Shown here piece after piece: positions 16,037-24,378 of a stretch of 32,814 bases of DNA. The stretch's first letter is position 1. Each line of letters opens with the position of its first letter. This DNA comes from Deltaproteobacteria bacterium (GTDB lineage: Bacteria; Desulfobacterota; Binatia; UBA9968), in contig JACQUW010000072.1 in assembly GCA_016210115.1 (NCBI GenBank), positions 1 through 32,814 of the forward strand, in the 5' to 3' direction. The notes beneath the pieces are model-generated. The model was not told the origin of the DNA, ran no database searches, and was given only the letters and a program-made list of their open reading frames with translations. Position numbers and translations under genes: made by a program.

Positions 16037-16573
16037 TCAGGCGATCACTATTTTGGGTTCCGCCGCTTCCATGACCGCATCGATGATCTTCTGATATCCG
16101 GTGCAGCGGCAAAGATTGCCGGACAGCGCTCTTTTGATATCGTCTTCAGCGGGGGTGGGATTTCTATCCAAAAGAGACTTCGCCGAAAGTATTACACCGG
16201 GCGTGCAATAGCCGCATTGAACCGCGCCTTTTTCTAGAAATGCTCTCTGCAGAGGATGAAGGTTGCCGTTTTGGAGAAGCCCCTCTATTGTCAAAACTTT
16301 TTTCCCATGGAGTGTTGCCGCAAGAGTCATACAGGCGAGGCGGGGCTCGTCGTCGATGAGAACCGTGCAGGCACCGCACTCGCCTCCGTCACATCCTTCT
16401 TTGGTTCCGGTAAGATCGAGATCGTCGCGCAAAACCTCGAGCAGCGTTCTCCAAGACCTAAAAGTTAGAGACATCGCCTCGCCGTTGACGGTGAGATTGA
16501 TCCTTCGCGGCTCTTCGATTTCGGTTATGACTTTACGACTGCTGCGGTTTGGTTGCTTTGTGGGTCGTTTCAT
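16037..16573 (-). CDS. Xanthine-dehydrogenase-family [2Fe-2S] subunit (HcrC-like)
   Basis: This 178-residue electron-transfer subunit has both cluster motifs. The plant-ferredoxin-type cluster uses C61, C66, C69 and C81 (CDGGECGAC then LAC), and the second uses C120, C123, C155 and C157 (CGYCTPG and CRC). The length is usual for CoxS/HcrC-type subunits. Its start overlaps the stop of the molybdenum-subunit gene by four bases (ATGA) and has a GAGGAGGT site. With the FAD and molybdopterin subunits it should form a heterotrimer, probably a dimer of such trimers, in the cytoplasm. Confidence 0.93.
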   Translation of the reverse strand: MKRPTKQPNRSSRKVITEIEEPRRINLTVNGEAMSLTFRSWRTLLEVLRDDLDLTGTKEGCDGGECGACTVLIDDEPRLACMTLAATLHGKKVLTIEGLLQNGNLHPLQRAFLEKGAVQCGYCTPGVILSAKSLLDRNPTPAEDDIKRALSGNLCRCTGYQKIIDAVMEAAEPKIVIA

Positions 16574-18927
16574 TCCGACCTCCTCTTCTCTTTCCGCTGC
16601 TTCGCCCTGAGGGCGGCAAGAATCTTTTGCGGGGTGAGAGGCAGACTCGTAATCCGTACTCCAATGGCATCATAGATCGCGTTCGCCAAAGCCGGCGCGG
16701 TGGCTACGAGCGCGGGCTCGGCCACGCCTTTGGCTCCATACGGGCCTACGGGGTCGTTGGATTCCACCATCATGATTTTCATCGGAGAGATGTCCATGAT
16801 CGTCGGCAAGCGGTAATTGACAAAGTTCGGATTGTAAATCCGGCCATCCACCCCAACCATGTCCTCCATCAATCCATAACCGGCGCCCTGTACGAGAGCG
16901 CCTTCGAGCTGTCCTTCCACGGCCATCGGATTGATCGCTTTGCCGACGTCATGGGCCGCGGCAAAGTTAAGGATTTTGACTTTACCGGTCCTCGGGTCGA
17001 CTTCCACTTCCGCGATCTGTGCTCCGAACGTATAGGCTGACGAAACATTGCCATACTGGGTTTCCGGATCCGGAGGAACCGAAGGAGGATCCCAGGAACC
17101 TCGCCCCACGATCTCTTTGCCGCCTGTACGGAACCAGGATCTTCGGGCGACCTCCAGAAAAGGCACAGCCTTTTGCGGCGATCCTTTGGGAAAGATCTTG
17201 CGATCCTGCGCCACGAGATCTCCCGGGTCAGCCTCGAGCATCTCTGCCGCAAACTCAAAAAGTTGCTCTTTCGCCTCGATCGCGGCCAGCCGCGTGGCGT
17301 TTCCTCCAATGTGGGTGCTGCGATCGGCATAGGCGCCAAGGCTGTGCGGGGAGAAGTCGGTGTCCAGATCAGGAACCACGATATCCTCGACACGAATGCC
17401 GAGTTCCTCTGCCACGATTTGCGCCATGACGGTTTTGCAGCCCTGCCCCAGCTCTGACTCTCCCGAAAAGAGATAGACCTGGCCGTGGTCCCCAATCGTG
17501 ACAACAGCATTGGAACCGTAGAACCCGGGATAATAGCGGCAGCCCGACACATGTATCATGCAGCCGATCCCAACCCCCCGCAGTTTGCGCTCATTGTTGA
17601 CCGTTTGTTTGGGCTTTTTTTCTTTCCAGCGGATCGCTTCGGCGGCCTTCTCGATGCACTCGGTCAATCCGCAGCTCTTTATCTCCCAGCCATGGGCTGA
17701 CACGTCCCCGACCCGGCGCGCGTTCTTGAGCCTTAACTCCACCGGGTCCATGCCGAGTTTTTCGGCCAACATGTCCATGTGGGATTCGAGGGCGAAATCC
17801 ATCGGGGGGTTGCCGAAGCCGCGGAAGGCTCCACCCGGTATCGTGTTCGTGTAAACCAAAAAAGAATCCGTCTTGATGTTGTCCAATCGGTAAAGACTAT
17901 CGACCCGCTTCGTCATGGTGTCGAGGATAATAGGTCCCACCTCGCCATAGGCCCCGCTGTTTAACACGATGTAAGTCTCTTTGGCGAGGAGCGTTCCGTC
18001 CCTGCCTGCCCCCATCTTGAGACGAATATGAGTGGCGTGACGAGGCGGCGAAGAGATGAACTCCTCCTCGCGCGTAAGACACATCCGAACCGGCCTGCGC
18101 GCCTTCAAAGCCAAAAGCGCGCAGATGGGCTGGATTCTCTTGAAGTGCTTGCCGCCAAAGCCCCCTCCGACGTGGGTCTGGAAGACGCGGACTTTTGAAG
18201 CCGAAAGGCCAAGCATATCCGACAGAAGCCGCCGTGCCCGAAAGGGAGACTGAAGCTCAGTCCAGATTGAGACCCTGCCGGAGCCATCCACGTCAGCCAC
18301 GCAGCCCGTCGGCCCAAGGTAAGCCTGGTGCTGAATCTGCGTCGTGTAAGTATCTTCGTGAATGACGTAAGCTTCCGCAAAACCCTTCTCCACGTCGCCC
18401 CGCCGCACGACGAATTTGTAGGCAATGTTCCGTTCCGTCTCGTGGAGCACTGGCGCTCCCGGCTCCATAGCTTTAAAGGGATCAAAGATCGGCGTCAAAG
18501 GTTCATAATCGACTTTGATCAGACTAAGCGCCTCAAGCGCTGTCTCCTCGTCGATTGCGGCCACCGCCGCCACCTCGTCTCCGACGAAGCGGGCTACGTC
18601 CTCGCAGAAGACCGTCTGATCCATAACCATCGGGGTAGCAACCGCAGTCTTCGCTCCCTGCTCATCAAAGTAGAAGGTAGAAGGCCCCCGGTTGATTTTA
18701 ACCCTGGGCGTATCCGCCGCGGTGACGACCGCCTTTACGCCAGGCAAACTCATAGCCTTGGTCGTATCGATGCGAAGGACTCTCGCGTGAGAGTGCGGGC
18801 TGCGCAGTATTTTTCCGACAAGCATCCGGGGAAGCTTAACATCCGGCGAAAACCGCGCCGTCCCGGTCACCTTCTCCATGCCATCCACGCGCGGATGACT
18901 GTGGCCCACGACCCGAAGATCAGACAT
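16570..18927 (-). CDS. Xanthine-dehydrogenase-family molybdopterin subunit (HcrA-like)
   Basis: This 785-residue catalytic subunit (start at ATG 18927, with AAAGGA nine bases upstream; the frame is open to 18936) binds the molybdenum cofactor. Numbering from the open frame start, the cofactor motif VGGGFGGK is at 256-263, GGAFRGFGNPP at 368-378, and GAKGVAEPA near 740 carries the conserved active-site glutamate. The CO-dehydrogenase loop AYRCSFR is absent, so it is not a CoxL. Judged with the FAD subunit, the closest functional model is 4-hydroxybenzoyl-CoA reductase, but related hydroxylases of aromatic or N-heterocyclic substrates cannot be excluded. It lies between the FAD and [2Fe-2S] genes. 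Confidence 0.92.
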   Translation of the reverse strand: MSDLRVVGHSHPRVDGMEKVTGTARFSPDVKLPRMLVGKILRSPHSHARVLRIDTTKAMSLPGVKAVVTAADTPRVKINRGPSTFYFDEQGAKTAVATPMVMDQTVFCEDVARFVGDEVAAVAAIDEETALEALSLIKVDYEPLTPIFDPFKAMEPGAPVLHETERNIAYKFVVRRGDVEKGFAEAYVIHEDTYTTQIQHQAYLGPTGCVADVDGSGRVSIWTELQSPFRARRLLSDMLGLSASKVRVFQTHVGGGFGGKHFKRIQPICALLALKARRPVRMCLTREEEFISSPPRHATHIRLKMGAGRDGTLLAKETYIVLNSGAYGEVGPIILDTMTKRVDSLYRLDNIKTDSFLVYTNTIPGGAFRGFGNPPMDFALESHMDMLAEKLGMDPVELRLKNARRVGDVSAHGWEIKSCGLTECIEKAAEAIRWKEKKPKQTVNNERKLRGVGIGCMIHVSGCRYYPGFYGSNAVVTIGDHGQVYLFSGESELGQGCKTVMAQIVAEELGIRVEDIVVPDLDTDFSPHSLGAYADRSTHIGGNATRLAAIEAKEQLFEFAAEMLEADPGDLVAQDRKIFPKGSPQKAVPFLEVARRSWFRTGGKEIVGRGSWDPPSVPPDPETQYGNVSSAYTFGAQIAEVEVDPRTGKVKILNFAAAHDVGKAINPMAVEGQLEGALVQGAGYGLMEDMVGVDGRIYNPNFVNYRLPTIMDISPMKIMMVESNDPVGPYGAKGVAEPALVATAPALANAIYDAIGVRITSLPLTPQKILAALRAKQRKEKRRSE

Positions 18928-19011
18928 CTGGATCAATCCTTTCAGAGCATAGGGCGAAGAGCAAAGCGGTAAGTGAAAATCACAAGAGCAGAGACAAACG
19001 TTGTGTTCAGC

Positions 19012-19998
19012 TCAGTCCGCATTCCCATCGGCCACGCAGGCCAGAATCGCATCTTCCACCAAAGCCCCGAGCACCTCTCTCTTAAAACGCGATGGATAGA
19101 AAACATCTTTGATGGGCCCGACCTCCCTGGCAGCCGCGGCGCCAGCCTGGCGGGCAAGATTGCCGTCGATTGTTTGGCCATTGAGCAAAGCCTCGGTTCT
19201 AAGCAATCGTTTCGGGGCCGGATCGACGCCGCCGGCGACGATGCGAAAGTCTGCGGCTTTTTTCGTGGAGTAGTGAGCGACGGCCACGCTCACGACGGGA
19301 AAATCTATTACATCCCTCTGGCTATGCCTGCGATAAGCGGCCTTCACCCGGCAGGAACTCTCAGGGATCAGCACCTCGGTCACGATCTCGTCTGCGGCAA
19401 TGTTGCAAGGCCTGTCTCCCAAGCCCGTGTAGAGTCGATCAATCAGAAGCCAACGCTGTTGCCGGCCTTGCGTGACCTTAATGCGCGCGCCCAACGCGAT
19501 AAGGGCTGGGGCTGTGTCGGATGACCAAACCGCATAGCAGGAATCCTGGCCTCGTACAGCCAGACATTGATCGCCCCCGGCCTTAAGACAACGCTCGCCC
19601 GATTCAATCCAAAGAGGAGATTGGTTGTAATATGGACATTTGGTGTCCAGGAGAATGTTTCCACCGAGAGTCGCGGCGTTGCGTATCTGGGGCGAGGCGA
19701 TCTTCTCAATGGCCTTTGCGAGCATCGGACACTGTTCTTTAACATCCGATGAACTGCAGATAGAGGCGAGCGGTGTAAACGCTCCGATCCTTAAACCTTG
19801 ACCTTTCTGATAGCGAATAAAAGACAGACCGGGGATGGCGCCCAGGCTTACTATAAACAGCGGTTTTTCCAACCTCATCCGCATCAGGGATAGCAGATCA
19901 GTTCCCCCACCCCATATCTTTCCTCCTCTTTGTTGAAGGAGCCGCGATGCTTCTTTCACGCTTTTGGGCTCAAGATATTGGAAATGTGGAAGGGTCAT
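19012..19998 (-). CDS. FAD subunit of HCR-type molybdenum enzyme with extra [4Fe-4S] loop (HcrB-like)
   Basis: This 328-residue subunit holds the FAD. IWGGGTDLL (about 29-36) and ATLGGNI (109-115) are the flavin motifs of the CoxM/XDH FAD domain. Directly after GGN there is an insertion with four cysteines at 121, 137, 145 and 154 (contexts DTKCPYYNQ, GERC, GDQC, QDSC), ending in SDTAPALIALGA. Spacing and surrounding residues match what I recall of the beta subunit of 4-hydroxybenzoyl-CoA reductase, where these cysteines bind a [4Fe-4S] cluster that feeds electrons towards the flavin. Ordinary xanthine dehydrogenases lack it. It is first in the operon, 84 bases before the molybdenum subunit. 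Confidence 0.9.
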   Translation of the reverse strand: MTLPHFQYLEPKSVKEASRLLQQRGGKIWGGGTDLLSLMRMRLEKPLFIVSLGAIPGLSFIRYQKGQGLRIGAFTPLASICSSSDVKEQCPMLAKAIEKIASPQIRNAATLGGNILLDTKCPYYNQSPLWIESGERCLKAGGDQCLAVRGQDSCYAVWSSDTAPALIALGARIKVTQGRQQRWLLIDRLYTGLGDRPCNIAADEIVTEVLIPESSCRVKAAYRRHSQRDVIDFPVVSVAVAHYSTKKAADFRIVAGGVDPAPKRLLRTEALLNGQTIDGNLARQAGAAAAREVGPIKDVFYPSRFKREVLGALVEDAILACVADGNAD

Positions 19999-20043
19999 GA
20001 GTATTTCGACCTCTCAGTAAGCTGAAGGGATAGTGCTTCGGCG

Positions 20044-20059
20044 AGCATATTCCATGCCA
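20044..20059 (-). promoter_or_regulatory. Sigma-54 promoter candidate for the HCR-like operon
   Basis: The minus strand reads TGGCATGGAATATGCT. It has GG and GC elements separated by exactly ten bases and matches about ten of the twelve defined positions of the sigma-54 consensus (TGGCACG-N4-TTGCW). Transcription would start about 35 bases before the FAD-subunit ATG. Confidence 0.55.
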
Positions 20060-20197
20060 GAAGGACAATCGTTTTGAGAAAGGTCTCTCATTCTTGAATA
20101 CGCGCAAGATGAATGAAAAATCTTAAGGCTTATCAAGCGTCTGTCGCTTCATTGCAAGCTCATGTAACCGTGATAACTACAGCCTGAATCTATGATC

Positions 20198-20215
20198 TAA
20201 GAAAAATTTCTCTTA
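20198..20215. promoter_or_regulatory. Imperfect palindrome, possible activator site
   Basis: The 18-base sequence TAAGAAAAATTTCTCTTA is a palindrome with one mismatched pair, about 140 bases upstream of the sigma-54 candidate. That is a usual distance for an enhancer-binding-protein site. The role is inferred from position only. Confidence 0.3.
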
Positions 20216-20362
20216 CAGTCCCAGGATTTGGAAACAACCGGAGCCGAGGGGCAACCGGGAGGTCGCGGATCTCCAATGAGGCAGATTCGAATGATGCCGC
20301 CCACGGCCGCGGGCCGAACGCTTGCACCCGTATTCGGAGGGTCCGATTTGACCTTGGGCTGA

Positions 20363-20390
20363 TTGACTGGCGCCGAAGGGCGGTTGTAAT
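20363..20390 (+). promoter_or_regulatory. Sigma-70-type promoter at cutA
   Basis: TTGACT (20363-20368) and TGTAAT (20385-20390) are 16 bases apart, each with one mismatch to consensus. The predicted transcription start is near 20397, only a few bases before the ATG at 20400. Confidence 0.4.
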
Positions 20391-20399
20391 ATGCCCGCC

Positions 20400-20729
20400 A
20401 TGGATGGATTCATTATTGTCTTCGTAACCGTCGGCTCTTCTGACGAGGCCGAGCAGCTAGCGCGTGTTCTCGTTGAGGAAAGGCTTGCGGCTTGCGTCAA
20501 CCGGATAAACGGCGTGCAGTCAATTTACCGCTGGGTTGGTCAGGTGGAAGAAAGCGAAGAGGACCTCCTGATCATCAAGAGCAAGAGCGAACTCTTCGAG
20601 CGGCTGAAGCAGAGAGTTCGCGAGCTCCATAGCTATTCGGTACCTGAGATTATCGCGCTGCCGGTTGTAGACGGAAATGAGGAATATCTGAAGTGGTGGG
20701 AGGAACAGGTCGAGGCAGGTTCGAAGTGA
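20400..20729 (+). CDS. cutA: CutA divalent-ion tolerance protein
   Basis: This is a 109-residue CutA1-type protein (112 residues if the ATG at 20391 is used). CutA forms very stable trimers with a ferredoxin-like fold related to PII proteins and is linked to copper/divalent-ion tolerance, though its exact job is unclear. The family signature LVEERLAACVNRINGVQSIYRW is present in pieces: VEERLAACVN, then VQSIYRWVGQVEE. LLIIKSKSELFERL and HSYSVPEIIALPV follow, where SYxVPEI is the most conserved CutA motif. I prefer ATG 20400 because relatives start with the FIIVFVTV strand and because the promoter overlaps 20391. No ribosome site is visible. Confidence 0.9.
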   Translation: MDGFIIVFVTVGSSDEAEQLARVLVEERLAACVNRINGVQSIYRWVGQVEESEEDLLIIKSKSELFERLKQRVRELHSYSVPEIIALPVVDGNEEYLKWWEEQVEAGSK

Positions 20730-20738
20730 GGAGAGAAG

Positions 20739-20770
20739 CGCCGGTATGAGCGACGGACCGGCGGCTTTAT
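20739..20770 (+). terminator. Possible terminator after cutA
   Basis: A seven-base-pair stem CGCCGGT/ACCGGCG (20739-20745 and 20757-20763) with an 11-base loop is followed by GCTTTATTTCC. The T-rich tail is short, so termination may be partial. The downstream binding-protein gene is on the same strand. Confidence 0.4.
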
Positions 20771-20828
20771 TTCCGCGCTGCTGGTTCGCAAGCGAGCCAC
20801 GAGCGCCGAACGAAAGTGGAGGAACGAC

Positions 20829-21842
20829 ATGAAAATCAAAATAGGTGGGCGGCTGGTATGTTCGGCAGCAGGCGTTATCGTGTGCGCGCTCGCAGCTCTT
20901 CCGCGCGATGCCGCGTCCGCTGAGAAGCTTATCACGATCCAATCCGCTCGGGTTATGTCTCAAGCGATGCCCTGGATCGCTCAGGAAGCAGGGCTCTTTC
21001 CGAAATACAACCTGGATTTCCAGCTCGTTTATATCGCTTCATCTGGAATAGTCGCGGCGGCGATGGTCGGCGGCAACGGAGACGTTGCCCTGACCGGATT
21101 GGGGATGATCCGTGCCTACGTTCAGGGAGCCAGTGATTTCGTATTTGTCGGGAGCATAAAGAACATCTTGACGCATAGCATTTTGGCCGGTCCGGAAATT
21201 CACAAGGCTGAGGATCTCAAAGGAAAAAAGATCGGGATCAGCAGGTTTGGCAGCAACTCTCATTACTTTACCGTGCAAGCTGTTAAACGATTGGGGATGG
21301 ATCCTGCGCGGGATCTTAGCTTTATCCAGACTGGCGGCGAATTCGAAACGCTCGCGGCGCTTGCCAAAGGAGGCATCCATGCCGGCACTATGACCGCACC
21401 TGCAGACCAGAAAGCGCTCGCGCAAGGCTTCCATTACGTGGTATACGGCCCCGATCTGCGCATCCCGTTTTTGGCTACGGCCCTCGCGACGCGTCGCTCA
21501 TTGATCGCCAGGCGGCCGCAAGTGGTGGGGCAGTTCATGCGGATGATGGCCGAGGCCGCAAAAATCCTCCATACCGATAAAGAGTTTGCCAAGAAAGTTC
21601 TTGAAAAGCAGTTGCGTTTGAACGACAGAAAGGTTCTCGACGCTTCTTATGACGACGAGATCAAAGCTTTGGAGCCCAAATTGGCTATGAATGCGGAGGC
21701 GCTGCAGGCTATTCTTGACGAGGTCTCTGTGACTGACGCGCGCGCGCAAAAAGTAAAGCCGCAGGAGCTCGTTGACGGCCGGTATCTGGATGAGATGGAG
21801 AAGAGCGGGTTTCTTGCGAAGCTATGGGGAGAGAAGCGGTAA
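20829..21842 (+). CDS. NMT1/THI5-like ABC substrate-binding protein
   Basis: This 337-residue exported protein has a signal peptide (about residues 1-31, ending AASAEK) and a GGAGG site six bases before the ATG. The mature start LITIQSARVMSQAMPWIAQE followed by LFPKYNLDFQLVYI is the standard opening of NMT1/SsuA-like binding proteins: the first strand, then an aromatic-proline ligand loop, then the first helix. The ligand is unknown. It has no transporter genes next to it but is followed 58 bases later by a racemase-superfamily gene, so the two likely serve one pathway. Such isolated binding proteins paired with catabolic enzymes are common in soil lineages. Confidence 0.85.
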   Translation: MKIKIGGRLVCSAAGVIVCALAALPRDAASAEKLITIQSARVMSQAMPWIAQEAGLFPKYNLDFQLVYIASSGIVAAAMVGGNGDVALTGLGMIRAYVQGASDFVFVGSIKNILTHSILAGPEIHKAEDLKGKKIGISRFGSNSHYFTVQAVKRLGMDPARDLSFIQTGGEFETLAALAKGGIHAGTMTAPADQKALAQGFHYVVYGPDLRIPFLATALATRRSLIARRPQVVGQFMRMMAEAAKILHTDKEFAKKVLEKQLRLNDRKVLDASYDDEIKALEPKLAMNAEALQAILDEVSVTDARAQKVKPQELVDGRYLDEMEKSGFLAKLWGEKR

Positions 21843-21906
21843 CGAGCCTGAGTTCGAACTCAATTGCGACTGAGTTTGGAATATCCACTGAATAAGGAGA
21901 TTGCAA

Positions 21907-22617
21907 ATGAAGCTGATCGGTCTGATATCGCCCAATTTGAGCGAAGACACGCTGGTAGATGTCTATAAGATATTGCCCGAAGGAATTCGTATCGAGGGGC
22001 GGGCACTCGACGTCGGGGTCTATACGGACAGCGAATTTCACCGGGTGGAGCAGGGCTTCACCGAGATTGTGCGCCAGCTGGCGCGGCAGCCGCTGGATTT
22101 TCTCATGGTCACCGGAGAGCTGTTCCTCTCTTATAAAGGTCCGGGATCGGATCAGCAGATTCTCGCTCTGGTGAAGGAGATAACACCGGTGCCAGCCTCG
22201 ACGGTTCTCACTGCTGTGGTTCACGCCTGCCAGGCGCTTGGGTTAAAGCGCGTGGTCATGGCTTCGCCTTTTCCCGAAGATCAGGATGCGCGCCTGGTCC
22301 GCTTCCTTAAACACGATCAGATCGATGTCGTGGCGCACCGTTGTCTGGGATATCAGAATTCAAAGACGATCTGGGAGCTTCCGCCCGAAACCGGTTACGA
22401 TCTCGCATCATCGCTGTTGCGGGAAAAGACCGGTGTGGACGGCCTCTACATGCCGTGCAACAAATGGCGGACGATCTCAGTGATCGAGCGCATTGAGAAA
22501 GAGTTCGGTAAGCCCGTCGTTACCAATACGCAGGCCTGGGTGTGGGAAGCGCTCAAGGGCATGGGAATGGCGAAACCGATAGAGGGCTACGGCCGGTTAC
22601 TGCGGATGGCTAACTGA
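21907..22617 (+). CDS. Asp/Glu racemase-superfamily protein (arylmalonate decarboxylase / maleate isomerase-like)
   Basis: This 236-residue protein starts at ATG 21907, seven bases after AAGGAG; a TTG two codons upstream is less likely. Enzymes of this superfamily use one or two cysteines to isomerise or decarboxylate small dicarboxylic acids. Only the C-terminal catalytic cysteine is present, Cys184 in DGLYMPCNKWRT, equivalent to Cys188 of arylmalonate decarboxylase. The N-terminal site reads MVTGELFLSYKG, with Gly70 where maleate isomerase has its first cysteine. This one-cysteine pattern is that of arylmalonate decarboxylase. The C-terminal GKPVVTNTQAWVWEAL is also standard. The substrate is not known; the upstream binding protein may deliver it. 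Confidence 0.82.
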   Translation: MKLIGLISPNLSEDTLVDVYKILPEGIRIEGRALDVGVYTDSEFHRVEQGFTEIVRQLARQPLDFLMVTGELFLSYKGPGSDQQILALVKEITPVPASTVLTAVVHACQALGLKRVVMASPFPEDQDARLVRFLKHDQIDVVAHRCLGYQNSKTIWELPPETGYDLASSLLREKTGVDGLYMPCNKWRTISVIERIEKEFGKPVVTNTQAWVWEALKGMGMAKPIEGYGRLLRMAN

Positions 22618-22643
22618 CCCGGCAAGATCAAGATTGAGTCATA

Positions 22644-23759
22644 CTACTCGCTGATCCATCCGATCAACCCGAGATAGGGCGGCTTCAGCATCCCGGTTGA
22701 AACGGTGAAAAGTCTTGTTTGCTTGCCTGAGTCCAGGTCCAGGACCCAGACTTGTTCCGGCGCAGCCGAGCTTGCTTGCTCAGTATAAGCGATGAAGCGG
22801 CCCGAATCAGCGACGCGAAACCAATACAACCCTTGCGTCGCGCTCACAGGATAGTCCCGGCGACTTTTTTTTCCGGGATCGACGGCATAAAGCAGCGTAC
22901 TGGCGGTGCGCTCTGCCGGCATTCTCCACTGGTAAGCCCGCATCAGATAGCGTCCGCTCAGGGTCGTTCCAACGATTACCGGAGGTAGGTCGGGATCGCT
23001 CCGGAAACCCCGCTTCTGGGCCGGGGACAGAACGGCGGTGGGGATGCGCTTAACATCGCTGCCGTCTTCGTTCATAAAGTAGCTGCCAACACGCTTGTAA
23101 GATTGCCGTGATGTAACGTGCTCGTCACCGGTTTCCAGCGTAAAAAAGAGCTTGCTTCCGTCGGCTGTCCAGCCGATGTTTCGCGCGAAGCAGTCGAGAA
23201 ACGTCCTTCCCAGATTCGCCTGGTGGATCAGCTTGCCGTCGGCCGTTTCGTGGATGAAAAGATAAGGAACGCTGCCGATCTGGTTTAGATATCCGATTTT
23301 TTCACCGGACGGGTTAACAAAAAGCCGGCTCAAGCGCTGCTCCCCTCTGAGTTCAAAAATCTTTCGGTAGCGGTTGAGGCCGTCGGTCGAGAGCTCGTAA
23401 ATGGCCGCCGGTAACTCATACCAGCCGCCGCTGTAGCGATTCTTCTCCACGCCGCGGGCGAAGATGCGCTGGCCGGAGACGACCATCACCTGATCACGCT
23501 CGCCGCTCGGACGAATCGGCAGAAGAATGAAATCGGCCTCCGCGTCTGTGAAGAGTAGATGGCTCTCTGTCTTGCCCGGTTCAATCGCGTATATCTCAGT
23601 CCGCGTGAACCGGCGCGCGCGAAGGACTTCCTCCTCCTGGGCGATCGAATACGCGAGCCTTTCACCAGCGGACGCAGGTGATATGCAGAGGCAGATCCAG
23701 CCGAAGACTAGAGCCACGGCAGCCGCTTGCGCCGCGACGATCTTTTGGCCAGGGTTCAT
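22644..23759 (-). CDS. Exported TolB-like beta-propeller protein, unknown function
   Basis: This 371-residue protein starts at ATG 23759, because from there it has a clear signal peptide (residues 1-32: hydrophobic VALVFGWICLCISPASAG); the frame upstream is open but highly charged. The mature protein consists of repeated strands with internal motifs such as GEKIGYLNQIGSVPYLFI, GWTADGSKLFFTLETG and GRFIAYTEQASSAAPEQVWV, the pattern of TolB/WD40-like propeller blades. It probably sits in the periplasm, but no partner can be named. It is convergent with the racemase-family gene, with 26 bases between them and no clear terminator. Confidence 0.65.
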   Translation of the reverse strand: MNPGQKIVAAQAAAVALVFGWICLCISPASAGERLAYSIAQEEEVLRARRFTRTEIYAIEPGKTESHLLFTDAEADFILLPIRPSGERDQVMVVSGQRIFARGVEKNRYSGGWYELPAAIYELSTDGLNRYRKIFELRGEQRLSRLFVNPSGEKIGYLNQIGSVPYLFIHETADGKLIHQANLGRTFLDCFARNIGWTADGSKLFFTLETGDEHVTSRQSYKRVGSYFMNEDGSDVKRIPTAVLSPAQKRGFRSDPDLPPVIVGTTLSGRYLMRAYQWRMPAERTASTLLYAVDPGKKSRRDYPVSATQGLYWFRVADSGRFIAYTEQASSAAPEQVWVLDLDSGKQTRLFTVSTGMLKPPYLGLIGWISE

Positions 23760-23993
23760 TTTTGAGCCACGCTCCTCGTTTCTTTTTGTTCCGGTTCTTA
23801 TGTTCCGGTCGGCTACGCGCTTTTGTAGCTCTCTGTTCGGCCTGTTGTCAAAGCGTATTTTAGATGTTAAGGGGCGGGAATCCCTCTTTGACACACGAGT
23901 TCTGTGCCTGCTACTCGATTTGGTATTTTTTAAGGAAGATGAAGCATGAAGCTTGCGGAACTGCATTGGCCCGAGGTTCACATGGCCTTAGCT

Positions 23994-24378
23994 TCACATT
24001 TGCAAGAGCCGATCAGACAGGGCGTCTCTCTCGAGTCTTAGACGTCTCGTGTAGTAATCAGGAATTCTCTCAAGATGATCCATCGCGAGCTCAAGGGCAA
24101 TGAAGCTATCGACGGTGTGTTCCCTCTCCCATTTGATTCCCTCGAGGATCTCTCCTAAATCATAATTAGTGATGGACTTTCCGTCCGCCAACCCTTCCTT
24201 CAGTTTTTCTTTGAAGTTCTTGATATCAATTTGAAAGGCGTCTTTTATCGCTTTTCTGTAATCTTCAAACTTTCGTTCAATGGCCTGACGTTTCTGATCT
24301 TGCGCTGGGGTAACATCCGAGTTGAGCGAAGACTGAAAACAAAATGGCGGCGATTTGCAGAACGAGATTGTTCTTCAT
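23994..24378 (-). pseudogene. Frameshifted exported DUF5661-like protein
   Basis: The gene begins at ATG 24378 with a perfect GAGGAGG site six bases upstream and encodes a signal-peptide-like stretch (MKNNLVLQIAAILFSVFAQ) that runs into a stop after about 36 codons. One base further on, the +1 frame continues as DVTPAQDQKRQAIERKFEDY, then through a helical region to DLGEILEGIKWEREHT, ALELAMDHLERIPDYYTRR and the stop at 23994. The C-terminal part resembles DUF5661 (GIKxExEHT ... IALDHLxExPDYYTRL). A single-base indel near 24325 is enough to explain the break, either a real mutation or an assembly error. The last 65 codons could also be read alone from a TTG. Confidence 0.6.

Larger units (their letters stand above)
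19999..20362. other. Divergent intergenic region between HCR-like operon and cutA
   Basis: No gene is supported here. The region should hold the promoters of both divergent units: a sigma-54-type site at 20044-20059 and an imperfect palindrome at 20198-20215 on the operon side, and a sigma-70-type site next to cutA. Confidence 0.5.

Noticed and set aside
18328-18972. Plus-strand ORF of 214 codons
   Set aside because: It is antisense to the molybdopterin subunit and shows no family pattern.
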